A stretch of DNA of 64,000 nucleotides from an uncultured Collinsella sp. (lineage in GTDB: Bacteria; Actinomycetota; Coriobacteriia; Coriobacteriales; Coriobacteriaceae), in NCBI GenBank assembly GCA_902495545.1, contig CABUXM010000001.1:46198-110197 (forward strand), written 5' to 3'. A program made the position numbers and the translations under genes. Below the pieces are notes generated by a model, which did no database searches, was not told where the DNA came from, and saw only the letters and a list, made by a program, of their open reading frames with translations. Position 1 is the first letter of the stretch, and each line of letters opens with the position of its first letter. Below are positions 28,227 through 36,380 of the stretch, in pieces.

Positions 28227-28792
28227 CGGCGGCTCGCCCGACTTGGAACTAAGGCGGGCGTGAGAGCAAACGGCATAGGGAACGAATCTTGCGGATGTAC
28301 TCCTCGACGTCAGGCAGGTAAGCCCCACGAAGTCACCGGGAAGGCCCAAGCGGCCCGGCACCACTTCCAGATTCTGACCAGGGCGAGTCGTTCGCCGGTG
28401 GCTGAAGGCTCGCTCCCACCCAAAAGGGGAGATTCGCGTTGTTCCCCAATCGCTCTCGCATCTTTCATTTTGCTCGAGGTGGGCTATAAAAACTTTCCTG
28501 GTGAAAGGCGGCGATTGGTTTCCTTTCTTTCTAGAGGAGCGCGCCTGTAATCTGTTTTCATCCTAAATCAAGTTAAGATCGGACCTTCCAGAGGCAAGTC
28601 GACTCAAACTGCGAGGCTCCATGTTGGAATAAAGAGCGCTGTCGAAGTGCCAACAACACAAAGCTTGCCAGTCTCAAATAGAACCTTTTGGGAGTCCGAT
28701 TGGGCCGCACACCGAATCCCCGCTGGTGGTTTTTTATAGCTGCGCAACAATAAACAAGGTTAGTGCCAGTCCAGCATGAAATTGAGGAACGT
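28227..28792. other. Gene-free left end of the RiPP island
   Basis: No complete gene is visible. Next to the FHA fragment the minus strand has a short remnant (28250-28327) with a protein-like reading (AYLPDVEEYIRKIRSLC), bounded by stops and of unknown origin. The composition turns AT-richer from about 28440. The promoter of the radical SAM gene should lie in 28640-28780; no convincing hexamers were found. Confidence 0.4.
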
Positions 28793-30151
28793 ATGCATTT
28801 TTTCTCAGTAAGTGATCGTCGTTACTGCTTCGATGAGGTCACTCGCAATTGCTTTCAGGTTGACCAAGCATCAGAAGATGCGCTTCGCATATTTGAAGCA
28901 TCGGGAAGAACGGTCAACTCGAAGTTGCTAACAAAGTCACTTGCTGCGAAAGGCTACGACCAAACGACCATAGCAGAACTTGAAGACGACATTGATGAGT
29001 ATCAACGATTGTCTGAGCGGACTTTCTTAACAAAAGACACGCCTCGAAAACTTAGATCCATCGAACTCCACGTTTCACATGCATGCAACCTTGGTTGTAG
29101 TTACTGTTTTGCCGGTAAAGGAGATTATGGAACGTCTCCTCTGCTGATGACAGACGAGATAGCCTTCAAGGCGGTCGACTACCTCGTCGCAAGTTCATCG
29201 GAAAACGAAACGCTTGCGATCGTCTTTTTTGGTGGGGAACCCATGATTAACGAGCCGCTGATATGGAAAACGGTCGACTATTCAAAAAGAATATACCCCA
29301 ATAGAAACTTTACCTATTCTATTACGACCAACGGAACGCTTTTGAATGACACTGCTGTGAATTCTTTCAAGGAGCACGGGTTTTCTGTTCTGATTAGTCT
29401 CGATGGTACAGGATGCAAGCACGATGCATCGCGCCCGTACAAGACGGGAGGCGGCTCTTTCTCCGATATCGACAAAAACGTTCGTCGTTTTTCCGAGTCG
29501 TTCCCCTTCGGCGCAAGAGCGACCTTAACAAATAATAACTGTAACCTTGTTGAAGACTATCTTCAGTTTAAAGAGATGGGCTTCAGAAGGATTTACTTCT
29601 CGCCCGTGAGCTCATTCGATGAGAATATCAAACTCGACGAACACTCATTAAACAAAATCAGGGCGGGCCTAATAGATTTGGCGGATCAATATCTCAAACA
29701 GATTGATCAAGGGGAAAAGCCCTTGTTTAGAACATTGAAAACTGCAGTTGATTTGATTATGAGCAACAGGATCGCCTTTGTCGGATGCGGGGCTGGCAGG
29801 CGTTTTATTTCCGTGACTCCCGAAGGGGACGTATACCCCTGTCACAGGTTTGTCGGGATGATGCGATTCAAAATGGGCAACATCGTCACCGGAATTGACG
29901 AAACTAGGTATATTGAAAACTGGAGTCAGGGTGTCGAAAAAAGAATTGACTGTACGGACTGTTGGGCTCGGTCTTTCTGTGGTGGGGGCTGTAGCTGGGA
30001 GGCTGCAGACGAGCACGGCTACTTGCCCAAGAGTCTACACCCTGCATCATGTGAATATAGAAAAATGTGCTACGAGATGGCTTTTGACCTTATTTCCCGC
30101 CACTCATCTTCGCAGGAGAAAAATCAACGAGAAGCTACTGTATCGGAATAA
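28793..30151 (+). CDS. Radical SAM/SPASM peptide maturase (ranthipeptide type)
   Basis: ATG 28793, with GAGG seven bases upstream, gives 452 residues. The N-terminal ~85 residues (MHFFSVSDRRYCFDEVTRNC and on) resemble the RRE-like leader-binding domain of SCIFF maturases. The radical SAM motif CNLGCSYC has C98, C102 and C105. FFGGEP, ITTNGTLL and ISLDGT follow, as usual in this family. The C-terminal SPASM cysteines appear in VGCGAGRRFISVTPEGDVYPCH, CTDCWARSFCGGGCSW and SCEYRKMC and should hold two extra [4Fe-4S] clusters. It should form thioether cross-links from Cys to other side chains in the two peptides encoded downstream. AT-rich codon use sets it apart from its neighbours. Confidence 0.9.
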   Translation: MHFFSVSDRRYCFDEVTRNCFQVDQASEDALRIFEASGRTVNSKLLTKSLAAKGYDQTTIAELEDDIDEYQRLSERTFLTKDTPRKLRSIELHVSHACNLGCSYCFAGKGDYGTSPLLMTDEIAFKAVDYLVASSSENETLAIVFFGGEPMINEPLIWKTVDYSKRIYPNRNFTYSITTNGTLLNDTAVNSFKEHGFSVLISLDGTGCKHDASRPYKTGGGSFSDIDKNVRRFSESFPFGARATLTNNNCNLVEDYLQFKEMGFRRIYFSPVSSFDENIKLDEHSLNKIRAGLIDLADQYLKQIDQGEKPLFRTLKTAVDLIMSNRIAFVGCGAGRRFISVTPEGDVYPCHRFVGMMRFKMGNIVTGIDETRYIENWSQGVEKRIDCTDCWARSFCGGGCSWEAADEHGYLPKSLHPASCEYRKMCYEMAFDLISRHSSSQEKNQREATVSE

Positions 30152-30320
30152 GCGGTTCAGCGCATTGCTGTCACCATTGTGGAGGTGTTCGTTCTTCTGA
30201 TTACCGTCTGCAAAGCTTATTGCTACGTTCGCCGAAACCATTCTAGAAATATGGTGAACTAGACATCTTGGTTTGTTATACACAATATTGAGGTTTTTCT
30301 GCACTCAAAGGGAGGTAGTC

Positions 30321-30524
30321 GTGAAGCATATTCATCCGATTAATCCAGGAAGTGGCGACGAGGCAGGCGTGAAGCCGATGTCTTTTGACTGCCTCTTGGG
30401 CATTACTGACATCTGTACTGTTTATGATAAAGCAGATGGCTGTGGTGCATACGATTACTGCGACTATGACATGGATGGCGGCAGCATCTGCGTTGTAGAT
30501 CACTGTGGCATTGATCAAACGTAG
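30321..30524 (+). CDS. Precursor peptide 1 of a Cys/Asp thioether RiPP
   Basis: GTG 30321, after GGGAGG, starts a 67-residue peptide. The leader opens MKHIHP, the same start as peptide 2 and close to the MKHI start of SCIFF peptides. The core has six cysteines (24, 32, 41, 47, 57, 62), each followed by Asp: C32-x3-D36, C41-x3-D45, C47-x2-D50, C57-x2-D60, C62-x2-D65 and C24-x5-D30. Cys-x3-Asp units are the cross-linked units of the ranthipeptide freyrasin. Expected product: several Cys-to-Asp thioether rings after modification by the upstream enzyme. Confidence 0.85.
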   Translation: MKHIHPINPGSGDEAGVKPMSFDCLLGITDICTVYDKADGCGAYDYCDYDMDGGSICVVDHCGIDQT

Positions 30525-30554
30525 TCTCTAATTGGATTAAGGTGAGGAGCTGTT

Positions 30555-30734
30555 ATGAAGCATATCCATCCTGTTGGCTCAAATGAACATCCTCCCGTTG
30601 AGCCTTGTTGTCTTGGAGTTGATATATGCAATTTTTACGACATCGCCGAGTGCCCTGTTGCGGATTGGTGCTATGTCGATAAAGAATCAAGCTGTGTTTT
30701 GCCAGCAGATTGGTGCGATCCAGTTGACGAGTAG
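30555..30734 (+). CDS. Precursor peptide 2 of a Cys/Asp thioether RiPP
   Basis: ATG 30555, after GGTGAGGAG, encodes 59 residues. It shares the MKHIHP leader start and core spacing with peptide 1. Seven cysteines lie at 18, 19, 25, 33, 39, 47 and 54. C19, C25, C33 and C54 each have Asp at +4 (Cys-x3-Asp). C39 has it at +3 and C47 at +5. Conserved between the peptides: C-L-G-[IV], D-I-C-x2-Y-D-x-A-[DE], D-[YW]-C, S-x-C-V. The two genes are 30 bp apart in one transcript, so this may be a two-component product or a variant set. Confidence 0.85.
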   Translation: MKHIHPVGSNEHPPVEPCCLGVDICNFYDIAECPVADWCYVDKESSCVLPADWCDPVDE

Positions 30735-30813
30735 TTTTTGTGGCTAGAAACTATTTGATCCAATTCAGAATAAGATGGGAACAAATACCAAAATCTCGTG
30801 TCTGGGAGGAGTT

Positions 30814-30921
30814 ATGCCATTATTGCAAGGTCTCGTTGGATTAGCCTTTATACTTGCGTTATATCTGGCACCTTTTTTAATTCTATTCTTCATTATCCGA
30901 CTCTTTCTTCGGAAAAAATAG
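30814..30921 (+). CDS. 35-residue membrane peptide in the RiPP cluster
   Basis: ATG 30814 follows a strong GGGAGGAGTT ribosome site. The product is a single hydrophobic helix (LVGLAFILALYLAPFLILFF region) ending in the basic tail RLFLRKK, so it should insert with its C-terminus in the cytoplasm. No Cys or Asp pattern is present, so it is not a third core peptide. It could be an immunity, export-adaptor or regulatory peptide. It lies between the precursor genes and the cluster's terminator. Confidence 0.65.
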   Translation: MPLLQGLVGLAFILALYLAPFLILFFIIRLFLRKK

Positions 30922-30985
30922 GAGTATCACGCAAACATTAGCGTAGCTTTCTTCCAATATGAGCCGAGCATTGGCAAGTGGAATA

Positions 30986-31035
30986 AGAAGCCCGACCGCT
31001 CGCCACATGAAAGTGATCGGACGGGCTTCTCTATT
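30986..31035 (+). terminator. Terminator of the RiPP transcript
   Basis: AAGCCCG-A-CCG pairs with CGG-A-CGGGCTT (one A-A mismatch) around a loop of about 18 bases, followed by CTCTATTT. It closes the transcript that starts with the radical SAM gene. Confidence 0.75.
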
Positions 31036-31115
31036 TAACCTGGGCCGCCACCCATAGCGGCTTTCCAAGCGTATTCTCAGTGCAAAGCAATCGTCAGTTT
31101 AATCCTATGCGCTGA

Positions 31116-31310
31116 TACCGCATTTCATTTGTTCGGCTCGAATTCTACGGCCTGGCAACCCTCGCACTCTCCGGCAAATGGATTGAACGCGAAGGCAGAG
31201 ATGATGTGTGCGTGGACATCGAGGCTGCTGTAGGCAACATACTGGGACATGGACCCCCGCTGCGCGTGGTATGCGGCCCGGCATATTCATTGCCGTCCAA
31301 CCCCGTGTAG
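31116..31310 (+). pseudogene. Remnant of an unrecognised coding sequence
   Basis: A 64-codon stretch without a start codon, between TGA 31113 and TAG 31308, reads protein-like (LEFYGLATLALSGKWIERE, then VCVDIEAAVGNILGHGPPLR). Codon use is GC-richer than the RiPP genes beside it. No family was recognised. The rest of 31311-31621 shows no gene, only degraded-looking sequence. Confidence 0.3.
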
Positions 31311-31621
31311 TTGCAGCAAAGGGTGGAACCTCAATGCTCAGCTCATGTTGTCCGTGGGACACGAGAATCGTAAGTACACTTTGGTGCGATTCTCACGCTG
31401 ATACTGAGCCACCTGGAATAAGATACGTCGCGACAACACTTCACTTCACCTCTGTCTCGACAAGACGACGTAGACTAAAGTTTCCTTTAGTAAGAGAACG
31501 AGAACTATATCTGAAAGCGTTGCGATGGCGTGAAGGCACCGAGTCCGAACCGCCTGAATGCTACGTGCATCTGCATCGCCTTTTTGTTATCTCTGCCAGT
31601 TGGGTAGCACTACACTTGTCA

Positions 31622-33274
31622 TCATTTACCCTGGTACATGCTGTCTAAATCCACTACCCCTTCTACCGCGCCGACTATCTCTTCATCGTGAGAGACAACG
31701 ATGATCAGCTGGCTTTGCTTGTTGCGCTTAACATAGGCCGCAAGCTCGGCGCGGCTTACAGCGTCTAACCCAGTCGTGGGCTCGTCGAGTACCAAAACTG
31801 ACGACTTGCGTGAAATCGCCGACCATAAGTACACTCGGCGCAGCTCACCGCCCGAAAGCGCGGAGCAACGTTTCCCGAGCAACTCCTTCACGCTGTTTTC
31901 CAGCGAAAGTAGGCCATCTACACCCCGGTGATAGGAAGAAAAGGGCGTGTCGAAATACTCTAACAGCTCTTTCACCGTTTCGTCCGGCGCGAAGCACGAC
32001 TGTGGGCAGCACGATATCTCTCTCGCACGTATGTAATCCAAGTCGCATTCTTCGATTGGCACGCCGTTGTATTTTACTTTGCCTTTCGATGAGTATAGCC
32101 CGAGCATCAAGTAAAGAAGTGACGTCTTGCCTCTTCCGTTTTCCCCAACTATGCAATATGTACCAGGACCGGAAAACTTGAAAGAAAACCCGCCGAGGAC
32201 CTCTCGGACAGATCCGTCTGGAAGGACAACCGAGAATTCCAAATCAGATACCGAAATGTCATTTATTCCATCAAGTTTCGCCAAATCGGTCCGATTCCAC
32301 CCCGATCTCGCCTTTTCCCTCGTCGCGATAGCCGTCCTATCCCATGATGCTTTGGCGTCCTGATAGGATTTGAACAATGACATCATACTTTTCAAAGTCT
32401 TAAAGAGAACCGCGAAGTATGTACCGATGATAGTGTACTCGCCTATTGACATAGTTCCGTTAATGATTCGTACTCCGGAAACAACAAGTATCACCGCTTG
32501 AAACAACGCTGCGAAAAGACCATCGAGCGATGTCAGAGAATATGATAGCTTTCCGGAGCGCAAAACTTTGGGAAAATAGCTCTTAAACCCAGCGTCGAGC
32601 GCTTGTTCGCTCTTGCCGTACGAAGATGTCAGTTGAATGTTGAGAATCTGATTAAGCTGCGATGCAATTGCGGCGTAAAAGGCGCTGTCCGCCTCTTTCT
32701 TCTCATACGTGACCCTATACAAAAGTTTCCTCAACCCAGTAATTACACAGAAATACACGATGAGGAGAATGATGGAAAACACCGCGAGAGTTGAATCAAT
32801 TGACCATATGATAAGCAATACGATGGGAATGGCTACAATGGACAGCGGCGCACTGATAAAATTCGCCAAAACGAAGGATGAGACCACGCTGGAGTCGGAA
32901 ATAATCCGTTGCGTTGTATAGGCTGGATCGATGGTCCGACTCACCAAGTAATCGTCTCTTTCAAAACGCAAGACGGCCTCCCTGAGAAGATCAAAGGAAA
33001 GTCTCGTGGTTATGCGAATGGAAAGTGTTCCTGCAAAATAAGTAAAGAGGGTGGAGAAAACTCCTATTGACGCAACCAGGAGCGCGAAGAGTACGGCGTC
33101 TCTTTCGCTGCGGTTACCGAGAAGAAAATCTAAGAATTTCCCGTTCACGTATGGCATGGCATAGGAGAGAGCGGTTCCAATCACCGTGATAGCAATGAAG
33201 ACGAAAGCCCCTTTTGCTCTGATGAACCTCGAGAGAACGCATCGAATCAAGGAAGGCCCCAATCTACCCGCCAC
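31622..33274 (-). CDS. ABC exporter (fused membrane and ATPase domains) of the RiPP island
   Basis: The 550-residue half-transporter starts at GTG 33274; the ribosome site is weak, so the true start may lie a few codons inside. About six membrane helices occupy residues 15-300. The ATPase domain has Walker A GENGRGKTS, a Q-loop near CCPQSCF, signature LSGGELRR, Walker B VLVLDEP and switch VVSHDEE. There is no N-terminal C39 peptidase domain, so leader removal must come from elsewhere. It is AT-rich like the radical SAM gene, and it lies on the opposite strand, convergent with that transcript. Probable role: export of the modified peptide or self-protection. Confidence 0.88.
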   Translation of the reverse strand: MAGRLGPSLIRCVLSRFIRAKGAFVFIAITVIGTALSYAMPYVNGKFLDFLLGNRSERDAVLFALLVASIGVFSTLFTYFAGTLSIRITTRLSFDLLREAVLRFERDDYLVSRTIDPAYTTQRIISDSSVVSSFVLANFISAPLSIVAIPIVLLIIWSIDSTLAVFSIILLIVYFCVITGLRKLLYRVTYEKKEADSAFYAAIASQLNQILNIQLTSSYGKSEQALDAGFKSYFPKVLRSGKLSYSLTSLDGLFAALFQAVILVVSGVRIINGTMSIGEYTIIGTYFAVLFKTLKSMMSLFKSYQDAKASWDRTAIATREKARSGWNRTDLAKLDGINDISVSDLEFSVVLPDGSVREVLGGFSFKFSGPGTYCIVGENGRGKTSLLYLMLGLYSSKGKVKYNGVPIEECDLDYIRAREISCCPQSCFAPDETVKELLEYFDTPFSSYHRGVDGLLSLENSVKELLGKRCSALSGGELRRVYLWSAISRKSSVLVLDEPTTGLDAVSRAELAAYVKRNKQSQLIIVVSHDEEIVGAVEGVVDLDSMYQGK

Positions 33275-33419
33275 AAAACATCAATCACTGATACCTTACA
33301 CCTCAACACAACAGGAGCGAAGATTTGCCAATGAGACTGCTTTAGATTGCCTTGGGCCAATACGATCTCAAGTTCTTCCTACAAGAGAGTCGGAATCGGA
33401 CATCTCCTCCGACGAATCT

Positions 33420-33463
33420 GGCAATCGGGCGGTTGAAATATCTTTTTCAACCGCCCGATTGCC
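33420..33463. terminator. Perfect 18-bp hairpin at the right edge of the island
   Basis: GGCAATCGGGCGGTTGAA pairs exactly with TTCAACCGCCCGATTGCC across an 8-base T-rich loop. It lies 130 bp downstream of the FHA gene on the minus strand and upstream of the ABC gene. There is no T run after the stem, so termination is uncertain. The remainder of 33275-33591 has no gene. Confidence 0.5.
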
Positions 33464-33591
33464 ACAATAGATTGGAGCGTCCGCCCGCAAACGACCTCGT
33501 TTTACACCCACCAAATCCTTTGCCTTTTGTCGCCTTTTTGCTGTTCGCAGCCTTAAACAAGAACTATTTCACCGCAACTTATCGAGGGGTT

Positions 33592-34026
33592 GGCTAGAGA
33601 GCACCGAAGAGGATGGCGTAGGTGGTGGATTCGCCGAGTTTGAGCTCGTCGCCGGGGTTGAGCTGGGCGGAGCGGCCGGGCTCTACTTGAATACACACAC
33701 TCGTGGCCCCGTTTACCACCACGGTTCCGTTGGTGGACGACAAGTCCTCGACGTGCCAGATATTTTGAGCATCGCACCAGATATGGGCATGGCGGGCCGA
33801 GACATCGTCGCCGACGTCGGTAATATCGCCCTCACCAGTGGCCAGCGCGCCAATCTCAACACCCTGCTCACTCGGCTGAATCCAGCGCGGGGCGCTCACG
33901 ACAAAACTGTTTTGCACGCGCAGCAAGCCCAAGGGGTGCGCCGGGGCGGGTTCGCGTTCGCCCGCAGTCAGCGACATGCCAAGCGAACGCGGCGTGGATG
34001 TGCCTCCGCCACAGGTCGCGTGTGCG
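33592..34026. repeat. Right copy of the ~436-bp direct repeat flanking the RiPP island
   Basis: This is the 3' half of the intact FHA gene. It repeats 27789-28226 in the same orientation, with scattered differences and one codon fewer. Confidence 0.8.
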
Positions 34027-34532
34027 TAGTCGATGGCATAGTTCACCGAGGACCGCACATCCGCCGAACAACCGACGGCGACAAACAGCACCAGCACGGC
34101 CTCGGCGCGCTCGGCGGGCATGAGTTCCGCCGCCTGGGACAGGCGATCGAGCGCGTTGCGATAGAGATTCGTGTCCTGGTGGCACTCTTCGAGCGCGCGT
34201 ACCATCGGTTCACCTGCAGGACCGCACACCATATTGATCACAGCCGTGGAGTCCATGGGATTTCGCTGGCGCAGGGCCAGTTGCGACATAATGCGCGCAG
34301 CCGAGGTACCGTATTCGGCAAAGTAGCGCTGCTGAAGCGTGCCGACCGGCGCGCGAACGATAAAGCGGGAAACCCAAGAGCGATCGGCGGCTCGGCTCTG
34401 CGGGCTGCGGCCGTCGGCGAGCGGACGGGACGAAAGCACCAAGCCGCACAGCTCGATATGGCTCAGATGCGCCGCGCGCTTAAAGATGTCAAACATAGCC
34501 CCGCATGGGGTGAGCTCAACTTGAGATGCCAT
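33594..34532 (-). CDS. FHA-domain protein of a kinase operon
   Basis: The 312-residue protein ends in a forkhead-associated domain (about residues 205-305) with the phosphothreonine-binding landmarks SARHAHIW and STNGTVVVNG. The N-terminal ~190 residues are helical with several cysteines and no recognised fold. It follows the Ser/Thr kinase gene by 3 bp, so it is probably the reader of that kinase's phosphorylation. The last ~145 codons are duplicated at 27791-28226, and the RiPP island adjoins its 3' end. Codon use and GC are like the host, not the island. Confidence 0.88.
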   Translation of the reverse strand: MASQVELTPCGAMFDIFKRAAHLSHIELCGLVLSSRPLADGRSPQSRAADRSWVSRFIVRAPVGTLQQRYFAEYGTSAARIMSQLALRQRNPMDSTAVINMVCGPAGEPMVRALEECHQDTNLYRNALDRLSQAAELMPAERAEAVLVLFVAVGCSADVRSSVNYAIDYAHATCGGGTSTPRSLGMSLTAGEREPAPAHPLGLLRVQNSFVVSAPRWIQPSEQGVEIGALATGEGDITDVGDDVSARHAHIWCDAQNIWHVEDLSSTNGTVVVNGATSVCIQVEPGRSAQLNPGDELKLGESTTYAILFGAL

Positions 34533-34535
34533 GAC

Positions 34536-36380
34536 CTAGGCCTCCTTGGTCGTAGAAATAGAATCGGACGATACTTCGACAGGTCCGCCAAAAGTACGGG
34601 CAGCTGCGGCTCCACCGGCAAGCGGAGTCGCCATCTGGGCTTTTGTGCGTCGTGGTGCCGAAACGGGAAGTTCAAAGGCAAAGCCCATCGCAAGCAAAAA
34701 CCACGTAAGCGTATAGGTTGCAACCAGAGCGGCAACAAGGCCGCCCATCACGGCGCGTTGGGAAAATACGCTACATGCAGCCACAACCAGCACCGGAACC
34801 TCGCAGGCAGAAAGCGCAAGCACACCCTGCAGGAAGCCCGAGCGCCGATCGCGCGCAAGCGCCCCCGCGGCAACGCCGGCTATGCCTGGCAGCGCCAACG
34901 CCAGTGCGGCAATAATACCCGGTAGCGACCCAGACCACACGAGCGATCCCAAAGTCGCCGTCACGCGAGCGCCCGACGCCAGCAGCGCGGCCGAAACCAC
35001 GATCACAGCCCAAACCACGCCACAGACGACCGTCGCGCCGACCATCAGCGCGCGACGAACCGCGCGGCCAGACGCATCCATGGGGCACGGCGTGAGCGGC
35101 TCGCCGCGAAGCGAACGACCGACATTTTGCGCATAGTGGTCACAAAACGCCGAGAGCGCCGCCTCGACCGCCGCCGGCTCGGGACGATCTTTTTGATGGC
35201 TGGACAGACAGGCCATCACCACGTCGAACAGCTGGGCATCGACAAACGCCAGCGCATCGCGTAGCTCTTCGGAATCCGGCTCAAGCCCTAGCTGCTGGGC
35301 CTGCTCGGCCGCGGCGAGCGCCACATCGGGCTCACGACGAAGCAGCTGAGTCAAATCGCAACCGGGCGCATGGGCACCAATGGGATAGTCGGGCCGCATG
35401 TCCATCTTGAGACGGTAGGGGCTCGCGATGTCGCGCGTCTTTTTGCGCGAACCCGAGGTGCCCGAAGTGCTCGGCGCGGCTTCGTATGGCACGACGCCGG
35501 CAATGAGCTCGTAAACCGTGCTTGCCGCGGCATAGACGTCAATCGCCGGCGACATACGCAAAGCGCGCAGGTCGGGAATATCGTCGGTGAGCATCTCGGG
35601 CGGGGCGTAGGCAACCGTCGCGCGACGCAGCGTGGCATAACGCTCCGTAAACGACGCCTTGCCGCCGGTACTAACCACGGCCGACGCAGGCTCAAGCGCC
35701 AGTGACGAGCCAAAGTCGATCAGGCACAGGTCAAAGGTGCCCTCGGCAAGCTGCCGGTCAAGCGGTAGACGCGCCGTGCGCACCATAATATTAGCGGGCG
35801 AGATATCGCGATGGACAAAGCCCTCGCCCACCAGGCTCATACGGCAGAGCAGATCGAACAGGTCGCGACCCAGACGCGCCGCCACAAGCGGCGACAGGCG
35901 TCCGGCATCGTCCACGGCAAGTCGCGAACGCAAGCGGGCAAGCGTCTCGCCCTCGACCCATTCCATGACAATTGCAGGCACACCGTCGACCTCGCCCCAG
36001 CCATAGAGGCGGGGAAAGCCCTTAAGGCCCGAAAGGGCGCGATGGCATTCGTATTCCTCGCGAAACGCCGCCTTGAACTTGGCGACCAGCGCCTCGTGAG
36101 CGGCATCGTCGTCAAACTCATCGCGCGTCGGCAAGATGAGCTGCTTGAGTGCCACGGCCTCGCCTTGGGCGTTGACGGCACGCGTCACGCGGCCGATACC
36201 GCCACGGCGCATGGTGGCATCGTCGGCAAACAGTATCGTAAAACGACGCAGATAGGCAGGCAGTTCGTCCTGACCGAGCGCAATGGCCGGCTCAAACCCG
36301 TCGACACGCGCCAGGCGCAGGCCGACCATGGGATCGCGACCGAGCGATTGTGGTGTGGTGGATGCAAGATCGGTCATCAT
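34536..36380 (-). CDS. Ser/Thr protein kinase with C-terminal membrane domain
   Basis: The 614-residue protein has a kinase domain (about 50-370) with a glycine-rich loop variant (RRGGIGRVTRAV), Lys in AVALKQLIL, catalytic loop HRDISPANIMV, LIDFGSSLAL and APPEMLT. Residues ~430-590 contain about four membrane helices instead of PASTA repeats. Its start overlaps the stop of the upstream gene (ATGA), and the FHA gene follows 3 bp later. The three genes thus form one signalling operon, separate from the pknB cluster ten kilobases away. Substrates are unknown; the membrane domain suggests sensing of an envelope signal. Confidence 0.88.
   Translation of the reverse strand: MMTDLASTTPQSLGRDPMVGLRLARVDGFEPAIALGQDELPAYLRRFTILFADDATMRRGGIGRVTRAVNAQGEAVALKQLILPTRDEFDDDAAHEALVAKFKAAFREEYECHRALSGLKGFPRLYGWGEVDGVPAIVMEWVEGETLARLRSRLAVDDAGRLSPLVAARLGRDLFDLLCRMSLVGEGFVHRDISPANIMVRTARLPLDRQLAEGTFDLCLIDFGSSLALEPASAVVSTGGKASFTERYATLRRATVAYAPPEMLTDDIPDLRALRMSPAIDVYAAASTVYELIAGVVPYEAAPSTSGTSGSRKKTRDIASPYRLKMDMRPDYPIGAHAPGCDLTQLLRREPDVALAAAEQAQQLGLEPDSEELRDALAFVDAQLFDVVMACLSSHQKDRPEPAAVEAALSAFCDHYAQNVGRSLRGEPLTPCPMDASGRAVRRALMVGATVVCGVVWAVIVVSAALLASGARVTATLGSLVWSGSLPGIIAALALALPGIAGVAAGALARDRRSGFLQGVLALSACEVPVLVVAACSVFSQRAVMGGLVAALVATYTLTWFLLAMGFAFELPVSAPRRTKAQMATPLAGGAAAARTFGGPVEVSSDSISTTKEA

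Noticed and set aside
28068..28364. 98-codon minus-strand frame across the left island edge
   Set aside because: It joins island sequence to an out-of-frame reading of the FHA fragment, so it is a chance junction frame.
31208..31648. 146-codon plus-strand frame and 85-codon minus-strand frame in the gap before the exporter
   Set aside because: Neither has a ribosome site or recognisable pattern; both overlap the more protein-like remnant at 31116-31310 in another frame.
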